This document shows, in pieces, positions 1 through 5,842 of a DNA stretch of 6,485 nt. The translations under genes and the position numbers were made by a program. Location of the stretch: assembly GCA_026196445.1 (NCBI GenBank), contig JAPHTE010000469.1, positions 1-6,485 on the forward strand, read 5' to 3'. This stretch comes from Lysobacterales bacterium. Lineage in GTDB: Bacteria > Pseudomonadota > Gammaproteobacteria > Xanthomonadales > SZUA-36. Under the pieces are notes generated by a model. The model worked only from the letters and a program-made list of their open reading frames with translations. It was not told where the DNA came from and made no database searches. Every line of letters begins with the position of its first letter. The stretch's first letter is position 1.

Positions 1-1308
1 ATCGCCAGTGTGGACGAGGGGAACTACCGGGGCACACGCACCATCGGCAAGGTCGGCGTCGAACAGTACCGGGAAAAGGAATTGCACGGCACCAGCGGCT
101 TTGAGCGGGTGGAAACCAACGCCAGCGGCCGGGTGCTGAACGTGTTGGAGCGCCAGGACGCCATCGCCGGCACTGACCTGATCCTGTCCATCGACGTGGC
201 GGTACAACGCGCGGCCTGGGACGCGCTCGGGGAAAAGACCGGTTCGGTGGTCGCCATCGACCCGCTTGACGGCAGCGTGATCGCACTGGTCAGCAAACCT
301 GCTTACGATCCAAACGCCTTTGTTCACGGCATCAGCAAGCCGGACTTTAATGCCATCCTCAACGCGCCCGGACAGCCGCTGTTCAACCGCGCCCTGAAGG
401 GCGGCTACGAGCCGGGTTCGACGATGAAGCCCTTCGTTGGTCTCGCCGGGTTGGAACTTGGCGTGGTTACACCACAGACCCGGGTATTTTCCAACGGTGA
501 GTTTTATATTGAAGGCTATGGCCGGCCCTACCGGGACTGGAAGGAGCAGGGGCACGGCCTGGTAGATATGGAAACGGCACTCGAGCAGTCGGTCAACACG
601 TATTTCTACCAGCTGGCGATGACCATGGGTATCGACCGCATGCACGATTACCTCGCGCAGTTTGGATTTGGCGCGGCTACGGGTATCGACGTGCGCGGCG
701 AAGGCAGCGGCCTGCTGCCGTCACGCGAGTGGAAGCGGACGGTGCTCAACGAACCCTGGTACCCGGGTGAAACAGTCATCGCCGGTATCGGTCAGGGCTT
801 TAACGTGGTAACGCCGCTGCAACTGGCCAACGCCGTGGCTACCCTGGTCAACGGCGGCACGCGTTACGCGCCCAGGCTATTGCATGCGACCAAGTCCCCA
901 GGTGCCGGCAAGGCTGAGCACGTTTATGCACCGGTGGTCATGCAGGTGCCGGTCGAGGCCCAGCGCAATTGGCAGACGGTACTCAATGGTATGGACCGCG
1001 TGGTAAATGGCCTACGTGGCACGGCCAGGGACGTCGCCATCGACGCACGGTACAGGACCGGCGGTAAGACCGGTACGGCCCAGGTGTACCGTGTGCGTGA
1101 AGAAGAGGAATACGATGAAAGCACGGTTGCGAGTCACTTACGTGACCATGCGCTGTTCATCGCCTTTGCGCCGGTAGAGGCGCCACGGATTGCGATCGCG
1201 GTGGTGGTCGAACACGGCGGAGCCGGCTCGAGGGCAGCGGCCCCGGTGGCGCGGGCCACGTTGGATGCCTGGCTCGAACAGGAACTGCCGGGGGGCTCTC
1301 AGCCATGA
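1..1308 (+). CDS. mrdA: Penicillin-binding protein 2 (elongasome transpeptidase), 5'-truncated
   Basis: PBP2 is the class B transpeptidase that cross-links peptidoglycan for side-wall elongation, working in the periplasm with RodA. The frame is open from base 1, so the gene begins upstream; 435 residues are visible. E. coli PBP2 has 633, so roughly the first 200 (membrane anchor and most of the N-terminal pedestal) are missing. The visible part starts in the end of the pedestal (IGKVGVEQYRE matches E. coli IGKLGIERYYE). The transpeptidase motifs follow: STMK with the nucleophilic Ser at visible residue 140 (bases 418-429), SVN at residue 197 (589-597; E. coli has SAD) and KTGTA at residue 356 (1066-1080). 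YRDWK, GIGQG and the late LRDH...FAP segment are also PBP2-like rather than FtsI-like. The GTG at base 10 is internal, not a start. The stop overlaps the rodA start in ATGA, implying translational coupling. Identity is near certain. Confidence 0.97.
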   Translation: MASVDEGNYRGTRTIGKVGVEQYREKELHGTSGFERVETNASGRVLNVLERQDAIAGTDLILSIDVAVQRAAWDALGEKTGSVVAIDPLDGSVIALVSKPAYDPNAFVHGISKPDFNAILNAPGQPLFNRALKGGYEPGSTMKPFVGLAGLELGVVTPQTRVFSNGEFYIEGYGRPYRDWKEQGHGLVDMETALEQSVNTYFYQLAMTMGIDRMHDYLAQFGFGAATGIDVRGEGSGLLPSREWKRTVLNEPWYPGETVIAGIGQGFNVVTPLQLANAVATLVNGGTRYAPRLLHATKSPGAGKAEHVYAPVVMQVPVEAQRNWQTVLNGMDRVVNGLRGTARDVAIDARYRTGGKTGTAQVYRVREEEEYDESTVASHLRDHALFIAFAPVEAPRIAIAVVVEHGGAGSRAAAPVARATLDAWLEQELPGGSQP

Positions 1309-2405
1309 AGCGCTTACTGCCATCCTGGATCGGTATGCCGCGGCTGGACCCGGTGTTGCTGACGCTGTTGCTGGTGCTGATGAGCCTCGGTCTGTTCGTG
1401 TTATACAGCGCGTCAAACCAGAACATGGGCATGGTCCTGCGCCAGGCCGTACGGCTGGGTGTCGGAGTGATGGCCATGCTGGCCATCAGCCAGGTGCCAC
1501 CACGTATCCTGCGTTTGTGGGCGCCTTGGTTATATGTAGTCGGAATCATCATGTTGCTGGCGACCTGGGGCCTGGGTGTGGGTCGCGGTACGCAGCGGTG
1601 GCTCGATCTCGGCCTGCTCCGCTTCCAGCCGTCCGAGCTGATGAAGTTGGCCGTACCGATGATGGTCGCCTGGTATTTGCACAAACGGGTGTTACCGCCG
1701 GGTTGGAAAGACACCCTGGCCAGCCTGGGTATTCTGCTGGTCCCAACCTTGCTGATCGCACGCCAGCCCGACCTCGGCACCGCCTTGCTGGTCGCAGCCA
1801 GCGGTGTATTTACCCTGTACCTGGCAGGCATCCGCTGGCGGTTCATTTTTGGCCTGGGCGGCCTGGCTGCAGTCGCCGCGCCCGTGCTGTGGTTCGTGAT
1901 GAAGGAATACCAGCGAAACCGGATTCGCACGTTTCTGGATCCTGAAGCCGACCCGCTGGGCCACGGCTGGAACATCATCCAGTCGAAAGTCGCCGTGGGT
2001 TCGGGCGGTCTGACCGGCAAAGGCTGGCTGAATGGCACGCAGTCGCACCTGGAATTCATCCCGGAACGCCACACGGATTTCATCCTGGCGGTATTGTCCG
2101 AGGAGTTCGGCCTGATTGGCGTTACCTTGCTGATGTTGCTCTACATGGCGGTGATCGCGCGTGGTCTGTACATCGCAGGCGCGGCACGTTACACCGACTC
2201 CAGGTTGCTGGCAGGGGCATTGAGCATGACCCTGTTCGTCTACGTGCTGGTCAACGGCGCGATGGTCTCCGGACTGTTGCCGGTGGTCGGTGTACCACTC
2301 CCATTGATCAGCTACGGCGGAACCTCGGCCGTGACACTGCTGGCAGGTTTCGGCATCATGATGTCTATATATGGCCACCGGAAGTTGTGGACAAAAGCGG
2401 GCTGA
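1305..2405 (+). CDS. rodA: RodA, SEDS-family peptidoglycan glycosyltransferase
   Basis: RodA (also mrdB) is the inner-membrane SEDS polymerase that builds glycan strands from lipid II in the elongasome, paired with PBP2. The product is 366 residues (E. coli 370), strongly hydrophobic, consistent with the family's ten membrane segments. It aligns with E. coli RodA almost throughout. Landmarks are RFQPSE at residues 106-111, QPDLGTALLVA, LDPEADPLGHGWNIIQSK, ERHTDFI with the essential Asp at residue 258 (E. coli D262), and the C-terminal signature PLISYGGTSAV around residue 336. The ATG at 1305 is chosen because it overlaps the mrdA stop (ATGA), gives the expected N-terminus, and has a G-run at 1290-1295 nine bases upstream as a weak ribosome site. 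No terminator follows; a 124-base gap separates it from mltB. The assignment to RodA rather than FtsW rests on the adjoining mrdA and the sequence match. Confidence 0.97.
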   Translation: MKRLLPSWIGMPRLDPVLLTLLLVLMSLGLFVLYSASNQNMGMVLRQAVRLGVGVMAMLAISQVPPRILRLWAPWLYVVGIIMLLATWGLGVGRGTQRWLDLGLLRFQPSELMKLAVPMMVAWYLHKRVLPPGWKDTLASLGILLVPTLLIARQPDLGTALLVAASGVFTLYLAGIRWRFIFGLGGLAAVAAPVLWFVMKEYQRNRIRTFLDPEADPLGHGWNIIQSKVAVGSGGLTGKGWLNGTQSHLEFIPERHTDFILAVLSEEFGLIGVTLLMLLYMAVIARGLYIAGAARYTDSRLLAGALSMTLFVYVLVNGAMVSGLLPVVGVPLPLISYGGTSAVTLLAGFGIMMSIYGHRKLWTKAG

Positions 2406-2423
2406 GGCGGGTTAAAGTCATGC

Positions 2424-2443
2424 AAGTTTCAATATTGAATCTT
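2424..2443. repeat. Imperfect 20-bp inverted repeat in the rodA-mltB gap
   Basis: The core TTCAATATTGAA (2428-2439) is a perfect 12-bp palindrome. Beyond one T/T mismatch (2427/2440) three more pairs match (AAG 2424-2426 with CTT 2441-2443), giving two 10-base arms with one mismatch. It lies in the AT-rich part of the 124-base gap between rodA and mltB. It could be an operator for a dimeric regulator or only a chance palindrome. There is no central loop and no run of T directly after it, so it is unlikely to be an intrinsic terminator. The rest of the gap (2406-2529) shows no convincing sigma-70 promoter: the best pair, TTAAAG (2412) and TTGAAT (2435) with 17-base spacing, is weak and overlaps the palindrome. 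Confidence 0.4.
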
Positions 2444-2514
2444 TGTTCACGGCCAATAGCAGCAGTTACTGGCGGCTTTCGGTTAAACTCGGTCCAAGTT
2501 TTTATTTTTCTGCC

Positions 2515-2518
2515 AGGA
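2515..2518 (+). promoter_or_regulatory. Ribosome binding site for mltB
   Basis: AGGA, within CCAGGAAT, ends 11 bases before the ATG at 2530. It is the only Shine-Dalgarno-like sequence close to a start in this frame. It supports ATG 2530 over the upstream in-frame TTG at 2443, whose extra 29 residues would place a polar stretch before the signal peptide. Confidence 0.6.
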
Positions 2519-2529
2519 ATCCAGACTTG

Positions 2530-3516
2530 ATGCGAATTATTTTAATTTTATTGTTGTTTACCCTGCCCGTACTGCCCGTACTGGCTGTTGAACACCCCGG
2601 TACCGATGAATTCGTGCAACGCGCTGTCACTGAGTACGGCCTGCCCGAGCAGCAGGTCCGTGATCTGCTGGCCAATGCGGAATACAAGCAATCTATCGTG
2701 GATGCCATCAGCCGTCCCGCTGAAGGTAAACCCTGGCATGAATACCGCCCGATATTCCTGACCGACAAACGCATCAACGAGGGCATCGATTTCTGGATGG
2801 AAAACCGTGAGCTAATCGCGGCCGCCTCGCAGCAGTACGGCGTGGACGAGGAGATCATCGTCGCCATCATCGGTGTGGAGACGTTCTACGGGCGCATTAC
2901 CGGCAATTACCGCACCATAGACGCGCTGGTCACGCTCGGCTTTTATTACCCCACGAACCTCGCCTCCGACCGTTCGCCGTTTTTCTCTTCCGAACTGATG
3001 CAATTCATTCAGCTCGCCTCCGAAGAAGGCCTGCCGGCAGCCAAGGTGACCGGCTCCTACGCCGGCGCAATGGGTATGGGGCAGTTCATGCCCAGCAGCT
3101 ACCGCGAGTATGCCGTGGATTTTGATGGTGACGGCAGCCGTGATTTATGGCGTTCCACGCCCGACGTGGTGGGCAGTGTGGCCAACTACCTGCACCGCCA
3201 CGGTTGGCAAGCGGGTCAACCGGTGGTGCGGCGAGCGTTGGCGTCAGGCGAGGCGGCTTTTGATGAAATATCCACGCGCAACTTCACACCCACGCTCACC
3301 GTGGCCCAGTGGCAGGAGAAGGGTTTTACCAGTTCTGCTGACCTGCCGCCGGAATTGCCTGCAGCGGTGATGAAGCTGGTCGAAGAAGACCGCAACACCT
3401 ATTGGCTGACCTTCAGGAATTTCTACGTCATTACCCGCTACAACCGGTCGCCGCGCTACGCCATGGCGGTTTATGAACTCAGCCAGGAAATCAAGAAAGG
3501 CATGGAAACGCTCTGA
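2530..3516 (+). CDS. mltB: Secreted lytic murein transglycosylase, MltB/SltB1 family (GH103)
   Basis: This enzyme cleaves the MurNAc-GlcNAc bond of peptidoglycan in the periplasm, leaving 1,6-anhydroMurNAc ends. From ATG 2530 it is 328 residues. Residues 1-19 are a signal peptide: Arg2, a run of I/L, then PVLPVLA with likely cleavage after Ala19. There is no lipobox cysteine, so unlike E. coli MltB it should be soluble in the periplasm, as P. aeruginosa SltB1 is. Family marks are GVETFYGR with the catalytic Glu at residue 117 (E. coli MltB E162), AGAMGMGQFMPSSY, and the EF-hand-like calcium loop DFDGDGSRDLW at residues 197-207, followed by the DVVGSVANYLHRHGW helix. The C-terminal NFYVITRYNRSPRYAMAVYEL is also typical. 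It lies 124 bases after rodA and 24 before rlpA. Family and catalytic residue are clear; the exact subtype name (MltB or SltB) is less so. Confidence 0.94.
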   Translation: MRIILILLLFTLPVLPVLAVEHPGTDEFVQRAVTEYGLPEQQVRDLLANAEYKQSIVDAISRPAEGKPWHEYRPIFLTDKRINEGIDFWMENRELIAAASQQYGVDEEIIVAIIGVETFYGRITGNYRTIDALVTLGFYYPTNLASDRSPFFSSELMQFIQLASEEGLPAAKVTGSYAGAMGMGQFMPSSYREYAVDFDGDGSRDLWRSTPDVVGSVANYLHRHGWQAGQPVVRRALASGEAAFDEISTRNFTPTLTVAQWQEKGFTSSADLPPELPAAVMKLVEEDRNTYWLTFRNFYVITRYNRSPRYAMAVYELSQEIKKGMETL

Positions 3517-3540
3517 CGGTGTTTGTGATGTGGGTGAGTT

Positions 3541-4311
3541 ATGCGGGCTAGGCATTTTTGGATCATCCTGGCAGCGGCGGTGTTTTTGGCCGGGTGCGCG
3601 GGGAAAAAAAAGGACGGACCGCGCGACGGCCCGTCCAGCCGTTACCTGACACCGGCGGATGTGCACGACGCGGTTCCGAAAAAGGAGCCGCTGGCGCGTT
3701 ATGGCAACCACAGCCCCTACACGGTACTGGGTAAAACCTACACGGTATTGCCCAGCAGTAAGGGTTACCATGAACGCGGCATCGCTTCCTGGTACGGCAG
3801 CAAGTTCCATGGCCGGCGCACTTCGAGTGGAGAACCCTACGATATGCACCTGGCGACCGCCGCCCACAAGCGCTTGCCGTTACCGACTTATGCCGAAGTC
3901 ACCAACCTCGACAACGGGCGCAGTATGATCGTCAAAATCAACGACCGTGGTCCGTTCCACGAGGATCGCATCATCGATTTGTCCTACGCTGCGGCGGTCA
4001 AACTCGGCGTAGACAAGACCGGCACGGCGCGGGTGGAAGTGCGAGCCATCGATGTCGAAACACCCAACAGGCCAGCGGTCAAGGTAGCGGACGGCACGTT
4101 TTTGCAGGTCGGGGCATTCAGCAAACGCAAGGCCGCCGAAAAACTGGCCGGGCAGATGATCGCCGCACAACTCAAACCGGTCTCGGTACAGAAGAGCCGG
4201 GGATTGTATAAAGTATGGATCGGGCCGTATGCTACCGGGCAGGAAATCGAAGCCACGATAAGACGCGTGGTTGAACTGGGCTTTGAACGCCCACATAAGG
4301 TTAAACGCTAG
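3541..4311 (+). CDS. rlpA: RlpA, septal-ring lipoprotein / lytic transglycosylase (DPBB + SPOR)
   Basis: RlpA is an outer-membrane lipoprotein. In P. aeruginosa it is a lytic transglycosylase that acts on glycan stripped of stem peptides at the division site. The product is 256 residues. A lipoprotein signal ends in the lipobox LAGC with Cys19; Ala at +2 predicts outer-membrane sorting. A charged linker (KKKDGPRDGP) follows. The double-psi beta-barrel domain spans about residues 78-172. It keeps Glu98, His109 and Asp135 in the contexts GEPYD, TAAHK and NDRGP, with the same spacing as the catalytic E120/H131/D157 of P. aeruginosa RlpA. The SPOR domain, which binds denuded glycan, spans about 187-256 (FLQVGAF to the C-terminus). 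The enzyme is therefore predicted active. ATG 3541 is supported by an in-frame stop just upstream (3535-3537); its ribosome site (GGGTGAG, 3532-3538) is weak and close to the start. It lies 24 bases after mltB. Confidence 0.95.
   Translation: MRARHFWIILAAAVFLAGCAGKKKDGPRDGPSSRYLTPADVHDAVPKKEPLARYGNHSPYTVLGKTYTVLPSSKGYHERGIASWYGSKFHGRRTSSGEPYDMHLATAAHKRLPLPTYAEVTNLDNGRSMIVKINDRGPFHEDRIIDLSYAAAVKLGVDKTGTARVEVRAIDVETPNRPAVKVADGTFLQVGAFSKRKAAEKLAGQMIAAQLKPVSVQKSRGLYKVWIGPYATGQEIEATIRRVVELGFERPHKVKR
3606..3636 (+). other. Possible -1 frameshift signal: slippery A AAA AAG plus hairpin
   Basis: Eight A residues (3604-3611) and a G form A AAA AAG at 3606-3612 in the phase required for -1 slippage (codons AAA AAG read in frame), the same heptamer as the E. 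coli dnaX frameshift site. GGACGGACC (3612-3620) can pair with GGCCCGTCC (3628-3636), eight of nine pairs, with a 7-base loop. A slip would append 40 codons in the -1 frame and stop at TAA 3732-3734, giving a lipoprotein of about 64 residues without the enzymatic domain. In dnaX the stem starts about five bases after the heptamer; here it starts on its last base. No AGGAG-like element lies at the dnaX-like upstream distance. It may simply be lysine codons next to GC-rich sequence. Confidence 0.3.
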
Positions 4312-4356
4312 GAGTAAACTGTAGGGCCAGGCCCCTGAAACTCCAGACACCATTAC

Positions 4357-4360
4357 GGAA
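4357..4360 (+). promoter_or_regulatory. Ribosome binding site for dacA
   Basis: GGAA ends ten bases before ATG 4371. The alternative in-frame GTG at 4362 lies only one base away, too close to use it. ATG 4371 also gives a clean MKK signal peptide start. Confidence 0.5.
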
Positions 4361-4370
4361 TGTGTTACCC

Positions 4371-5546
4371 ATGAAGAAAATCCTGTTGTTGATTATCATT
4401 GCCATGGCGATACCAGTGGCGGCCACCGCACAGCGGCCACCGCCACCGCCCAAGGGGATGCCGATACCGGCGGCACCATCGCTTGGTGCAAACAGTTACA
4501 TCCTGGTGGATTTCCACAGCGGCGACGTACTGGTGGAAAACAACCCGGATATGCCGGTCGAGCCCGCAAGCATCACCAAGGTCATGACCAGCTATGTCGT
4601 GTTCACCGAGCTGCGCGCAGGCAATATACAGCTCGACGACGTGGTCGATGTCAGTGAAAACGCCTGGCGTACCGGTGGTTCGCGCATGTTTATCGAGCCG
4701 GGTATGGAAGTGACAGTGGAGCAGTTGATCCGGGGCATGGTGATCCAGTCAGGCAACGACGCCAGCGTCGCCCTGGCCGAACACCTGGCTGGCACCGAGG
4801 AGGCTTTTGCCGGCCTGATGAACCACTACGCTGCGCAATTGGGCCTGGAAAACAGCCACTTCACCAACGCCACGGGACTGCCGCATGAGGATCACTACAC
4901 CACGGCCAGGGACGTAGCCCTTTTGAGTGCTGCGTTGATCCGGGATTTCCCGGAATTGTATAAGCTGTACTCGGAGAAGGAATACAGTTTCAACAATATC
5001 CGTCAGCACAACCGCAACAACCTGTTGTGGCGTGACCCGGCAGTCGACGGGCTGAAGACCGGCCACACGCAGGCAGCGGGCTACTGCCTGGCGGCCTCGG
5101 CCAAGCGTGACGGGATGCGCCTGATCAGCGTTGTGCTGGGTTCGGCATCCGAGTCTTCACGGGTCGCCGAGAGCCAGAGCCTGCTGAACTACGGTTTCCG
5201 CTTTTTCGAGACCGTACAGTTGTACAAAGCCGGCCAGGAACTGGCGCAGGGCAGAGTCTGGAAAGGCGAGCAGGAGCAGATTCGCCTGGGTATCCGGGAT
5301 GACTTGTTCATCACCATACCGCGGGGCCGTTACGAGGACCTCGACGCGCAGGTTGAAATGCGTCCCGAGCTGATTGCGCCGGTCGCCGAGGGCGAACAGG
5401 TGGGTCAGATTTCCATCCGCCTGGAAAACGAGGAAGTTGCCAACCGCGGCCTTATCGCGCTCGAAGCTGCCCATGAAGCCGGTTTCTTTGGCCGCACATG
5501 GGATGGTCTGAGTTTGTGGTTCGGCGGTTTGTTCGAGGATGAGTGA
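4371..5546 (+). CDS. dacA: D-alanyl-D-alanine carboxypeptidase, PBP5/6 family
   Basis: This low-molecular-mass PBP removes the terminal D-Ala from peptidoglycan pentapeptides on the periplasmic face of the inner membrane. From ATG 4371 it has 391 residues (E. coli PBP5 precursor 403). The signal peptide MKKILLLIII... ends at ATA, with cleavage after Ala20. A five-proline run (residues 23-27) follows and is absent from E. coli PBP5. Catalytic motifs are SITK with Ser67 and Lys70, SGN at 127-129 and KTG at 229-231. WRTGGSRMF and NATGLPHEDHYTTA are family landmarks. A C-terminal beta domain (about 270-360) leads to an amphipathic tail (EAGFFGRTWDGLSLWFGGLF) that matches the PBP5 membrane anchor. 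A 59-base gap with no terminator separates it from rlpA, and its stop overlaps ybeD. P. aeruginosa calls the counterpart dacC; dacA is used here for the family. Confidence 0.95.
   Translation: MKKILLLIIIAMAIPVAATAQRPPPPPKGMPIPAAPSLGANSYILVDFHSGDVLVENNPDMPVEPASITKVMTSYVVFTELRAGNIQLDDVVDVSENAWRTGGSRMFIEPGMEVTVEQLIRGMVIQSGNDASVALAEHLAGTEEAFAGLMNHYAAQLGLENSHFTNATGLPHEDHYTTARDVALLSAALIRDFPELYKLYSEKEYSFNNIRQHNRNNLLWRDPAVDGLKTGHTQAAGYCLAASAKRDGMRLISVVLGSASESSRVAESQSLLNYGFRFFETVQLYKAGQELAQGRVWKGEQEQIRLGIRDDLFITIPRGRYEDLDAQVEMRPELIAPVAEGEQVGQISIRLENEEVANRGLIALEAAHEAGFFGRTWDGLSLWFGGLFEDE
5535..5538 (+). promoter_or_regulatory. Ribosome binding site for ybeD, inside the end of dacA
   Basis: GAGG lies seven bases before ATG 5546 and four before the alternative GTG 5543. 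The spacing favours ATG, which overlaps the dacA stop by one base (TGATG). Confidence 0.55.
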
Positions 5547-5842
5547 TGGCGTCACGGCAAACCCCTGAGGCGGAAACCCAAGGGCAGGAAACCCTGCTCG
5601 AGTTCCCCTGCGAGTTCCCGGTCAAGGTCATGGGCCGCGACACCGATGAATTCGAGAAACGTGTCACCGCGATCATCCTGTCGCACGCGCAGCAGTGCGC
5701 CGGTACCGAAGTCACGATCAACCGCAGCGGCGGTGGTAAATTCATCGGCGTGACCGTCACCATCGAAGCCCATTCAAAAAACCAGCTGGACCGGATGTAC
5801 CAGGAGTTGGCCGATTGCGAGCACGTACTGGTCACACTGTAA
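5546..5842 (+). CDS. ybeD: YbeD-like DUF493 protein
   Basis: This is a small cytosolic protein of 98 residues (E. coli YbeD 87). The family has a compact alpha/beta fold resembling ACT-type regulatory domains, and its molecular role is unknown to me. The core matches E. coli YbeD: LLEFPCEFPVKVMG (E. coli LLEFPTPFTYKVMG), then a helix ending AIILSHAQ, then the GKFIGVTVTIEA strand (E. coli GNYHSVSITINA), and QLDRMYQELADCEHVLVTL at the end. The extra N-terminal residues (MASRQTPEAETQGQ) are polar and probably disordered. It has no signal peptide or membrane segment. Its start overlaps the dacA stop (TGATG) and its stop overlaps the lipB start (TAATG), so translation should be coupled on both sides. 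The dacA-ybeD-lipB order is conserved from E. coli to Pseudomonas, which supports the assignment. Confidence 0.92.
   Translation: MASRQTPEAETQGQETLLEFPCEFPVKVMGRDTDEFEKRVTAIILSHAQQCAGTEVTINRSGGGKFIGVTVTIEAHSKNQLDRMYQELADCEHVLVTL

Noticed and set aside
1190..1945. Plus-strand open frame of 251 codons spanning the mrdA-rodA junction in another frame
   Set aside because: Overlaps two well-supported genes, with arginine- and proline-rich sequence typical of an out-of-frame reading.
1157..2083. Open frame of 308 codons on the minus strand, opposite the end of mrdA and most of rodA
   Set aside because: Low-complexity composition rich in R, P, S and T, no recognisable domain, and it lies wholly opposite two certain genes. 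Long open frames are expected in the antisense of GC-rich coding DNA.
1692..2378. Open frame of 228 codons on the minus strand within rodA
   Set aside because: Rich in Q, H and R with no motif; a shadow of the hydrophobic codons of rodA.
2443..2529. Upstream TTG start extending MltB by 29 residues
   Set aside because: The extension is polar, has no ribosome site and would bury the signal peptide inside the protein. ATG 2530 gives a normal export signal.
3682..3928. AAGGAG at 3682-3687 followed by an out-of-frame ATG at 3701 inside rlpA, opening a 75-codon frame
   Set aside because: Spacing of 13 bases is long, the predicted peptide is low-complexity with no recognisable domain, and rlpA is clearly the coding frame.
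4323..4336. AGGG...CCCT inverted repeat in the rlpA-dacA gap as a terminator
   Set aside because: Only four pairs can form with a usable loop and no T-run follows, so it is too weak to call.
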